Assembly: GCF_000503775.1 (NCBI RefSeq)
Contig: NZ_KI629787.1
Location: 352,001-416,000 of the forward strand
Source: Brevibacillus panacihumi W25
GTDB lineage: Bacteria; Bacillota; Bacilli; Brevibacillales; Brevibacillaceae
Direction: 5' to 3'
Length of the DNA: 64,000 nucleotides
Position 1 is the first letter of the stretch. Each line of letters starts with the position of its first letter. Below, one piece after another: positions 54,500 to 62,002 of this stretch. The notes under the pieces were generated by a model that did no database searches, was not told the DNA's origin, and saw only the letters and a program-made list of their open reading frames with translations. The position numbers and the translations under genes were made by a program.

Positions 54500-54780
54500 A
54501 AAATGTGTTCACTTCCCATCCGTGCAGAAAATTGGTGTGGATCTGGATGTCACTCCCATATTATCACAGTAAGGAATCACAATGATGCCTTCGTGAAATC
54601 GTCAAGTGGACTGCTTAATATCTAGCTGAGTGGATGAGTACAACCGCATATCCATGATATATCATTACGCTATCTGAGGTTAGTTGTGATCAGCCGCATG
54701 GTTGAAAAAGTCGCCAACCAGTTGCATATCCGCTGCGAATCACTGATTTAAGGGAGAATGCCACAAGGAGGAACTCATTC

Positions 54781-54942
54781 ATGTCAATCATGTCACCCGG
54801 TTTTTTAGCCATTCTAGTGATTGTTTCCCTATTAATAATCTGGGTGAGTTTTTGGATCACGAACAAGGCTTATGGACGGAAGCCTGATGTCATTGACCCA
54901 ATACCATCAAGTAAAAAGATTGATGAACAAACCCGACTTTAA
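54781..54942 (+). CDS. ytzI: YtzI-like small membrane protein
   Basis: 53 residues, too short for most gene callers. AAGGAGG lies 10 bp before the ATG. One membrane helix (FLAILVIVSLLIIWVSFWI) and a polar tail YGRKPDVIDPIPSS, close in pattern to the YtzI family of Bacillus. The stop codon lies inside a terminator. The membrane helix and strong ribosome site make this a convincing gene. Confidence 0.75.
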   Translation: MSIMSPGFLAILVIVSLLIIWVSFWITNKAYGRKPDVIDPIPSSKKIDEQTRL

Positions 54943-54957
54943 AAAGTCGGGTTTTTG
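54928..54957 (+). terminator. terminator overlapping the ytzI-like stop
   Basis: ACCCGACTT and AAGTCGGGT pair over 9 bp, followed by TTTTGTTG. Confidence 0.9.
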
Positions 54958-55000
54958 TTGTGATTTTGCCCTTCTGGACATCCGGTGCACAAACAGAAAC

Positions 55001-56074
55001 TTACAAATACCGAGCGATTATTCGAACTAACTTGGCAGGGAACTCATGTAAATTTGTAATATCCAGAAATCGTTCACTTCCATAGATTTCACTAATCACA
55101 TCCTTGTCTTGACCGATAGCGGCTGCAAGAAATGCAATTCCTTTCCGTTCATATTCCTGTATAGTCTGTTGCATATCCGCAACAGCATAGCTTCCGGTGT
55201 AGTCATCCATTGCTTTCGGTTGTCCGTCGCTTATGCTGATCAACAGTTTGGTCTTTTGGGGGGAAACGGCTAACCGTTCCGCTATAATTCGAAGCGCCAT
55301 TCCATCGCGATTATTACTTCTGGCACGAATTTTCATCAACCTGAAGCGATCATTGGCATCCATTTTATCAAAGTCGGCATAGGCAAAGATCGACATTTGC
55401 TCCAGCTTGGAAACATCCGCAGTATCGCCGTAGATCAGTATGGGAATATGACAAAGCTGGCAATATTCATATACGGCCATTACTGCACGTTTGGCTGCTT
55501 CCAATCTCCCGTAAGCTGACATCGAGGCGGATTCATCAACTCTGAGACCCACCACAAGAGAAGGGGATTCGGTAGGAGGTCGTTTCTTGGCAAAATACTT
55601 GTAATCCCTGTAAGCAACGCTGTCTGCTTGAAATTTGCTGCCATAGTAACGATTCCTCGCGAAGTCGGAAGACACCTCATGTTCCAAGTAGGGGAGTGTC
55701 TTTCTGGCAATCTCTTGCACGATCGGCATGAGCCCCTTGCTTAGACGGAGGTATTCTTGCTGGTCTTCCTGATCGTAGTCTGGGCGATGGACAATGAGCT
55801 TTACTTTTTTATGAATAGAATTGGAAATAACCTCTCTTGCGTCTTGATTCAGTTTTTTCCGGAAATCGCGTTCCTTCTGTTTCGCCTCCTCTGATATTGC
55901 TTCTGGTTTTGCCTGATGATAGCGGGGAGAGCCATCTTCCCCCAAACCCGACCTTTCCATATGGGTAGAATCATCAGAGACAAGGGAAGAGCTGCTGTCA
56001 CTATCGGCAGATTGTTTCAATGCGATTCCTTGTTCCGCTACAGCGTTATCTTTGTCAAAATCCGTGTCGTCCAT
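55001..56074 (-). CDS. VWA-domain protein of a MoxR-VWA cluster
   Basis: 357 residues. The von Willebrand A domain has a MIDAS DxSxS in GLRVDESASMS and a later ISDGQP; the first 120 residues are acidic and Ser-rich. Such CobT-like VWA proteins act with a MoxR ATPase as a chaperone pair that inserts metals or remodels targets. The ATG at 56074 has a poorly placed ribosome site, and the frame is open upstream to a run of eleven A at the end of the MoxR gene, so a shift of one base there would fuse both genes. Related proteins can be longer, so the N-terminus may be incomplete. Confidence 0.85.
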   Translation of the reverse strand: MDDTDFDKDNAVAEQGIALKQSADSDSSSSLVSDDSTHMERSGLGEDGSPRYHQAKPEAISEEAKQKERDFRKKLNQDAREVISNSIHKKVKLIVHRPDYDQEDQQEYLRLSKGLMPIVQEIARKTLPYLEHEVSSDFARNRYYGSKFQADSVAYRDYKYFAKKRPPTESPSLVVGLRVDESASMSAYGRLEAAKRAVMAVYEYCQLCHIPILIYGDTADVSKLEQMSIFAYADFDKMDANDRFRLMKIRARSNNRDGMALRIIAERLAVSPQKTKLLISISDGQPKAMDDYTGSYAVADMQQTIQEYERKGIAFLAAAIGQDKDVISEIYGSERFLDITNLHEFPAKLVRIIARYL

Positions 56075-56105
56075 ATCTCCCCATGTCCTGATCTCTATGG
56101 CATCG

Positions 56106-57215
56106 TCAGATTTTCGTTTTTTTTTTTAATTCAACCGTGGCTTCTTCCAAGCTGGCAAACAAGCCATGATTTTCAAGTGCTTCTTCCAAAAGCTTGATTT
56201 CCTCCGAATCGGTTGTGATCTTGTAGATGACCTTATGATAAAGGGATTCTATTGCAGAAGCTCCTGCTGCAATCGCATCAGCCCAGTAGAAAAAGGAACG
56301 CATTCCAGCCACGCCCTTGATCGCATTGGCCCGGGCTGTATTGTCCAGCATGAGAATAATATCTGCTAAAATACCCAACACCTTTTCATCTTGAAAACCG
56401 GTTTTGGCCATGACACGTTCGATCATGATTGGTTTGGTCGGCAGGTCCATCTTTTCCGTATGCTGAACCCTGTCGCGCAGTGCTTCGTTTAACGGTCTGG
56501 TTCCGGCATAACTGCGGTTTGTGGTGATAACCGCTATGAAGTCCGGGTGTCTGTGGATGATTTCGGTGGGAAGATTGATGCTGCCATCCAGCTCTAAAGC
56601 AGAGTTTAATGCCAGTAACACCGCAGCATCACGAATTACGTTGGGTTCCTGGATTTCCAGAAGATAGCCTTTTTGATAGGCTCTGACGATTTCCGACGGG
56701 TAAAAGCGGTATTCAACTGCTTCGCCATCGGTGTTTTCTGCTGCGCGCTTCAGTAATTGCTTCATTTTTATGGCTGCCTCGTCCTGTGTAATCCCCAGTA
56801 CGTCCATCAAAATTTCCGTTATGCTTTGAAATCCATCGCTTTCATAGATGGCCTTCCATACGGCTTGTTCTGCAGCCTCCATTTTCGCTAAACGTTCAGA
56901 AGAAATCACCGGCAAAATAGCGCCAATGATATCCGACTTATCCATATCGGCAAAACAGGTCACCTTCGTATAGGGGAGCCCGAAATTAGCTGATAACGCT
57001 TTTGCCAGTTGTGTTTTCCCAGAGCCAGCGTCACCCTCCAGCAAAATATTGGCGATTTTCATTTCCCCGCGATTCCAGTTGCGCTTTATTTCGTTACTGA
57101 TGCGTCGTTCTGCTTCACTGACCCTATGAGTGGATGGTTTTTTCCAAACCAGCTTTTTTTCTGCATCCGTCAGCTGTCTGTCAGGTGACAAATGATACTC
57201 TCCATATTCAATCAC
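56106..57215 (-). CDS. MoxR-type AAA+ ATPase
   Basis: 369 residues, GTG start with GGAGGAG upstream. Walker A LLEGDAGSGKTQLAKAL; the MoxR-like part VITTNRSYAGTRPLNEALRD (sensor and arginine finger region). C-terminus ends with ELKKKTKI, encoded across an A11 tract. Probably works with the VWA protein 32 bp downstream and the DUF6530-like protein upstream. Confidence 0.9.
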   Translation of the reverse strand: MIEYGEYHLSPDRQLTDAEKKLVWKKPSTHRVSEAERRISNEIKRNWNRGEMKIANILLEGDAGSGKTQLAKALSANFGLPYTKVTCFADMDKSDIIGAILPVISSERLAKMEAAEQAVWKAIYESDGFQSITEILMDVLGITQDEAAIKMKQLLKRAAENTDGEAVEYRFYPSEIVRAYQKGYLLEIQEPNVIRDAAVLLALNSALELDGSINLPTEIIHRHPDFIAVITTNRSYAGTRPLNEALRDRVQHTEKMDLPTKPIMIERVMAKTGFQDEKVLGILADIILMLDNTARANAIKGVAGMRSFFYWADAIAAGASAIESLYHKVIYKITTDSEEIKLLEEALENHGLFASLEEATVELKKKTKI

Positions 57216-57241
57216 CGTCTTTCTCCTCCAATCTAGTCATT

Positions 57242-57721
57242 TCAATACCCCATATCCTTTAAGATTCTTGACAAGGTGCGCAGACGCTCGCTGATCATCT
57301 CATCGTCGTTGCTCAGAGCTCGGCTGAATAGCTGTATATCTTCATGAATGCTTTCGTTGTCGGTACATATGGCTACGGTCATTGCATCCCCTTGCAAGGC
57401 AACCCGGTCGATAACGGGCTCCTGCGGGTCATAGAGATGCTCATATCTGTATGCTTCGCGAAAATGCGCCAACGATCGGCAAAGCAGAATGGACAAATCA
57501 AGCACGCGATGGAGGGGCAGTTCCTCCGATTGACTTGACCAGCTTTTTCCCGCGGTTCTCCATACTTTGGCCGTAAGAGTGGCTTTTTCACTGTCATTCC
57601 ATTGGGCCAAGCCGAGAGAAAGTCCTTTGGCATCTGTGCTCCTGGCTAATCGGCCGTCAACCCGCTCATAGTTTTCCGACACGACGACAGGCTTATGTTG
57701 TAAGGTAGCAGGTATTTTCAT
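57242..57721 (-). CDS. DUF6530-like protein
   Basis: 159 residues, no signal or membrane segment. VDGRLARSTDAKGLSLGLAQ, ELPLHRVLDLSILLCRS and ERLRTLSRILKDMGY are as I remember for the DUF6530 family, which lies next to MoxR and VWA genes in many genomes. Function unknown. First gene of the three-gene unit; a weak promoter (TTGCAT, 17 bp, TAAACT) precedes it on the minus strand. Confidence 0.75.
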   Translation of the reverse strand: MKIPATLQHKPVVVSENYERVDGRLARSTDAKGLSLGLAQWNDSEKATLTAKVWRTAGKSWSSQSEELPLHRVLDLSILLCRSLAHFREAYRYEHLYDPQEPVIDRVALQGDAMTVAICTDNESIHEDIQLFSRALSNDDEMISERLRTLSRILKDMGY

Positions 57722-57912
57722 GATCTTCGCTTCCTTCCATCTTCGAAATTACTGCATAGTTTATCTTGGTTTTCATCGTGATGCAATGATTTTTTGTTGG
57801 ATTTTGCAAACTAATATTTATTTCGTTTATTAATTCAGGGACAAATGGTCATTTTGTTTGTTTTTATACAAATACATTGCAGCCGCTTTTCCCGCAAACC
57901 CAGAAAAAGGTA

Positions 57913-57942
57913 TAGACAAATTGTGGCAATTGTCTGTATAAT
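57913..57942 (+). promoter_or_regulatory. promoter of the permease with overlapping dyad
   Basis: TAGACA (57913-57918), 18-bp spacer, TATAAT (57937-57942). AGACAAATTG...CAATTGTCT forms a dyad between and over the two boxes, a likely repressor site, about 80 bp before the permease start. Confidence 0.6.
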
Positions 57943-58019
57943 TCACTTAAACTTTTTTCACAAAAGTTTATATTTCGTCGCTGTTTACAGAAAATTTCAT
58001 CAATGTGGGGAGTGGAAGG

Positions 58020-59381
58020 ATGTCCAATTCAAGTTCAGGCACAGTCGAACCAAACGTATTAAAACGAACATTAACGCTTCGACATCTCATCATCTACGGG
58101 ATGGTGACGATGGCTCCGCTTGCGCCGTGGCAAGTATATGGAATGGTGGCACAAAACAGCTTCAACATGGTGCCGCTCGTCTATGTAATCGGAATCCTTC
58201 TCATGTTTTTTACGGCGTGCAGTTATGCGCAGATGAGCAAGGAGTTCCCCAATGCAGGCTCCATCTATACATACGTTTCCAAGGGGATCAATCCTCATGT
58301 CGGTTTTGTAGCAGGCTGGACTCTTTTATCCGATTATATTTTGGCGCCTGCTCTTCTCTATTTGTTCGCGGGGATCTGGATGTCGGGTATCACTCCGGAG
58401 ATTCCATCTATTGTCTGGAGCCTGTTCTTTTTGATTTTCAACACGGCCATTAATATCAGAGGGATTGAGACGAATGCGAAGGTCAATCTCGTCCTATTCT
58501 GGCTGCAAATCGTATCCCTGATCGTCTTCATTGGCTTTGCGATCAAATTTACCTTTGTAGACGGGTTAGGGGTTGCCGGTTTTTCCCTAGCGCCTTTCTA
58601 TCAGGCGGAGCATATTGACTGGAATTTCATCGCGACTGCGGTATCGATTGTCGTGCTTGGTTTTCTTGGATTCGACGGCATCTCCACATTGGCGGAGGAA
58701 GCGAAGGACCCGAAAAAGACTGTTGGCAAAGCGAGCGTATTAGCGCTTGTAATTACAGGACTCATTTTTCTCGTACAGTCTTATATGGCGGCATTGGTGC
58801 ATCCGAACTACACGGATTTGGACCCGGACATGGCTTTTTTTGATATCGCCAAGGAAGTGGGCGGCACCGCTTTTTATGTCATCATGATTATTGTGAACGT
58901 ACTCGCAGTGGGTATTGCCGTAACTCTGAACGTGCAGTCCTCGGTGTCCCGGATTCTCTTTGCGATGAGCCGTGACCGCGTCATTCCTGGGGCATCCATT
59001 TTGGGTAAAATTCATCCGAAGTTTCAGACGCCTGTCAACGCGATTCTGTTCTCCAGCGTAGTTGCTCTGATTGTTTCCAGCACACTGTCGCTCGAGACGA
59101 TCCTGCTTTTCATCAACTTTGGGGCAGTGACGTCCTTCATGGTGTTAAACCTGACGGTGATCTATTATTTCTTTGTCCGCAAGGGAGAGCGGGATGGGAA
59201 GAGCATCATGTTTTATCTTTTGTTTCCGCTTATCGGGTTTTCGGTGTGTGCGTTCGTCTGGACAGGCTTTGATATCGCTACGTATATCGCGGGCTTTAGC
59301 TGGATCGCGGTAGGCGCGATTGTCGGGTTCATCAAGTCAAAGGGCTACAAGGAAAATAGCCCGACTTTGAAGGATATGTAA
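58020..59381 (+). CDS. APC-family amino-acid permease
   Basis: 453 residues from the ATG at 58020 with GGGGAG upstream. About 12 membrane helices; APC-family features: GMVTMAPLAPWQVYGM, FPNAGSIYTYVSKGINPHVG, FLGFDGISTLAEEAKDPKK. Substrate (amino acid or polyamine) cannot be fixed. Followed 42 bp later by an SDR, with which it probably forms an operon. Confidence 0.92.
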   Translation: MSNSSSGTVEPNVLKRTLTLRHLIIYGMVTMAPLAPWQVYGMVAQNSFNMVPLVYVIGILLMFFTACSYAQMSKEFPNAGSIYTYVSKGINPHVGFVAGWTLLSDYILAPALLYLFAGIWMSGITPEIPSIVWSLFFLIFNTAINIRGIETNAKVNLVLFWLQIVSLIVFIGFAIKFTFVDGLGVAGFSLAPFYQAEHIDWNFIATAVSIVVLGFLGFDGISTLAEEAKDPKKTVGKASVLALVITGLIFLVQSYMAALVHPNYTDLDPDMAFFDIAKEVGGTAFYVIMIIVNVLAVGIAVTLNVQSSVSRILFAMSRDRVIPGASILGKIHPKFQTPVNAILFSSVVALIVSSTLSLETILLFINFGAVTSFMVLNLTVIYYFFVRKGERDGKSIMFYLLFPLIGFSVCAFVWTGFDIATYIAGFSWIAVGAIVGFIKSKGYKENSPTLKDM

Positions 59382-59423
59382 TGGGAGTCAAGAAAGCAGA
59401 TGAAAACAAGGAGTGAAGAATCT

Positions 59424-60188
59424 ATGATGTTGCAAGACAAGGTTGCGATCGTTACAGGGGGCGCTCAGGGGATCGGTGCTGCCATCGTCAAAAGATTTGC
59501 TGAAGAAGGAGCCCGGGTAGCCATTGCTGACATTCTCGTGGAAAAAGGGGAGCAGCTGCAAAAGGAGTTGGCGGATCACGGCCATGAAGTCCTCTTCGTT
59601 CGTACGGATGTCTCGAACACGGAGAGTGTGAAGGCATTCGTCGATAGCGCCATCGAGCGTTTCGGGAAAGTCGATATTCTGTGCAATAATGCGGCGGTCA
59701 ACATTCCAGGCTCTGTAGAGGAGCTGGAAGAAGAGCTGTGGGACAAGACGATCAACGTCAATATCAGATCTCAATTCCTGATGTCCAAGTATGTTTTGCC
59801 GCATATGCGCAAGCAAGAAAAAGGCTCGGTCATCAATATGGCTTCGGCCAACAGTTTTGTAGCGGAGCCAAGGCTGGCGGCGTATGTAGCGAGCAAGGGT
59901 GCGATTATGCAGCTGACAAAAGCGATGGCATTGGATTGCGCTCCGAGCATCCGTGTAAATTGCATTTGCCCGGGCTGGGTGGATACGACCTTTAACGACG
60001 CGCACGCTGCGTTGTATGGCGGTCGTGAGAAGGTGCTGGAGGGATTGGGCAATGTCCAAATCATTGGACGTCCGATACAGCCTGCCGAGATTGCCAATGT
60101 TGCGCTGTTTTTAGCGTCTGATCTCTCTTCCTGCATGACGGGTGTACCTGTCCTTGCGGATGGCGGGATTACGGCTGGGATCGCATAG
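59424..60188 (+). CDS. short-chain dehydrogenase/reductase
   Basis: 254 residues from the ATG at 59424 (AAGGAGTG upstream). Classical SDR: TGGAQGIGAAIVKRF, NNAAVNIPG, catalytic Ser in NMASANS and YVASKG, and the ICPGWVDT motif. NAD(P)-dependent; substrate unknown, perhaps linked to what the permease imports. Confidence 0.93.
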   Translation: MMLQDKVAIVTGGAQGIGAAIVKRFAEEGARVAIADILVEKGEQLQKELADHGHEVLFVRTDVSNTESVKAFVDSAIERFGKVDILCNNAAVNIPGSVEELEEELWDKTINVNIRSQFLMSKYVLPHMRKQEKGSVINMASANSFVAEPRLAAYVASKGAIMQLTKAMALDCAPSIRVNCICPGWVDTTFNDAHAALYGGREKVLEGLGNVQIIGRPIQPAEIANVALFLASDLSSCMTGVPVLADGGITAGIA

Positions 60189-60200
60189 TAGATGTAAACG

Positions 60201-60230
60201 AAAAGGCATCCGTCGAGGGTGCCTTTTCTT
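60201..60230 (+). terminator. terminator after the SDR gene
   Basis: AAAAGGCA and TGCCTTTT pair over 8 bp with CC/GG inside, followed by CTT. Confidence 0.8.
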
Positions 60231-60303
60231 GTAAAAGGGATATCTCAAACTTTCCTCGAAACATATAAGAGAGTCATTATTCCCGAAAAAAAAGGAATCT
60301 GCC

Positions 60304-61941
60304 ATGCATACAACTGCCGGATACCACATGAACCAAATCATTTACGAAGACCCGTATATCCTGATTGGCCATGCCTATCCCAAAGGATCCTCCCGTCGGA
60401 TGCTGATGAAAATGGTCAAGGAGAGCAATCGCATCGCCCTTGAGAATGCGAAAATCATGAACGAATATCGCATTGCTTCACGCTTGAAGATGGATGGCAT
60501 TCTTCGGCCCATTCTGCCCATTGTGAATGGAGATGTCATGGCACTGGAATATGCACCGATCAACGGGGTAACGCTGCGCCGTTATTTTGCCATGCACGAG
60601 GTTTCGGTCAGTGAATGGATTCAGCTTGGTCTACGCATTTCAAACCTGCTGCTGGAGCTTCATCGCAAACAGGTTCTTCACCTCAATATAAGGCCTGAGA
60701 CCATTCTCATTCAGCCGACTACCAAGCGTGTATTTTTTGCAGGCTTTGGTTATGCGGTTTCCGTATCAGAGAAGCCAGACCCGAACGGAAGATCCGCGCT
60801 TTTGGAAGCCAGTCCGCCGTACATGTCGCCGGAACAGACGGGAAGAATCAATCACAGGGTCGATCAGCGCGCGGATCTGTATGCGCTTGGCGTGACCTTG
60901 TTTGAGATGCTGACAGGAAAGCTGCCTTTCAACGCTACAGATGCTTTGGGCTGGTCCCATGCCCATATGGCGATACCCCCGGCTTTGTCCCATGACGATG
61001 TCCTCCGCATTCCGCAGTCTTTGTTGCGAATTCTCTTCAAGCTGTTAGCCAAGGATCCTGAGGAACGCTACCAGAATGCGTGGGAACTGCGTGCTGATTT
61101 TGCGGCGATTGGGGCTGAAGTTCACCCCTCTTTTACGGATCGAAGACTATCGATGAGGACCTCTCCGATTCCGTCCATCGAATCATACTTCGAACAGCAT
61201 ATGAGTTACCCGCAGATTCTTGATCTGGCAGCAATCGTGCAGTCTTCTCAGATTTTTGGAATGGAGACGGATGAGCTGCAGGTAGGGCGGGAACTGATGT
61301 CTCTAATCATCAAACAGGCTGGAGCAGAGAAGGGGTGGCTGGTTTCGGTTCGTAATGGCGAAGCAATCGTTGAATGGACCGGGGAAGTAAAGCGCGATCA
61401 GTTGGTTGTTGCACGACCCTGCCTGCCACTAGAGGCCTGTTCGGAAGCTGAAAAATCAATCGTCGCTGATTGCCTCCTGTCGCAAGCGGTGAGTCGTTCA
61501 GGCGGCGAAGGGAAAAAAGGCAAAGGATCTGTGCTTTGTCTGCCTATTCTCATCCAGGAGAAAATCAGGGGTGTTTTGTATTTGGAAAACACTTTGACTC
61601 CAAAGGCGTTTGTACCGGAGAGATTTACCGTTTTGCATCGGCTATCCTCTCAAGTGCTGTACATAACCAAATATTTGGCCCGTGCAGATAACCCGCACAA
61701 TGGCCCGGCTTCAGACGGGGGAATCAGTCTGACAGCAAGAGAGAAGGAAATCGTGCACCTGATGGCAGCAGGTTTGTCCAACAAGGAAATAGCCCATCAA
61801 TTAATCGTAGCTCCAGAGACGGTAAAAGCGCATATGCGAAACATTTATCGCAAGCTGAAGGTGAAACGGCGAATCGAAGCCGTGATGAGAGCCAAACAAC
61901 TGCGGCTTCTCGATGAACAAAATACCCCGTTCGGGGGATAG
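60304..61941 (+). CDS. pseudokinase-GAF-LuxR regulator
   Basis: 545 residues, AAGGAA before the ATG. Residues about 25-270 are a Ser/Thr kinase-like domain: HLNIRPETIL stands where HRDxKPxN is expected, and FAGFGYA replaces DFG, so catalytic Asp residues are lost; the APE-like region PPYMSPEQTGRIN and DLYALGVTLFEMLTGKLPF are intact. A GAF-like domain follows (about 315-465). The C-terminus is a LuxR helix-turn-helix: LTAREKEIVHLMAAGLSNKE, APETVKAHMRNIYRKLKV. It is probably a sensor-regulator that binds rather than phosphorylates. Target genes unknown. Confidence 0.88.
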   Translation: MHTTAGYHMNQIIYEDPYILIGHAYPKGSSRRMLMKMVKESNRIALENAKIMNEYRIASRLKMDGILRPILPIVNGDVMALEYAPINGVTLRRYFAMHEVSVSEWIQLGLRISNLLLELHRKQVLHLNIRPETILIQPTTKRVFFAGFGYAVSVSEKPDPNGRSALLEASPPYMSPEQTGRINHRVDQRADLYALGVTLFEMLTGKLPFNATDALGWSHAHMAIPPALSHDDVLRIPQSLLRILFKLLAKDPEERYQNAWELRADFAAIGAEVHPSFTDRRLSMRTSPIPSIESYFEQHMSYPQILDLAAIVQSSQIFGMETDELQVGRELMSLIIKQAGAEKGWLVSVRNGEAIVEWTGEVKRDQLVVARPCLPLEACSEAEKSIVADCLLSQAVSRSGGEGKKGKGSVLCLPILIQEKIRGVLYLENTLTPKAFVPERFTVLHRLSSQVLYITKYLARADNPHNGPASDGGISLTAREKEIVHLMAAGLSNKEIAHQLIVAPETVKAHMRNIYRKLKVKRRIEAVMRAKQLRLLDEQNTPFGG

Positions 61942-62002
61942 AATTACGAATGGAGAGGGGATAAGGTAGAGAAAAAGATTCGTTTGGAGGAGAATAATTG
62001 CT

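Noticed and set aside
59388..60059. A 223-codon minus-strand frame over the SDR gene
   Set aside because: The SDR on the plus strand has all motifs; the minus frame is a by-product of codon bias.
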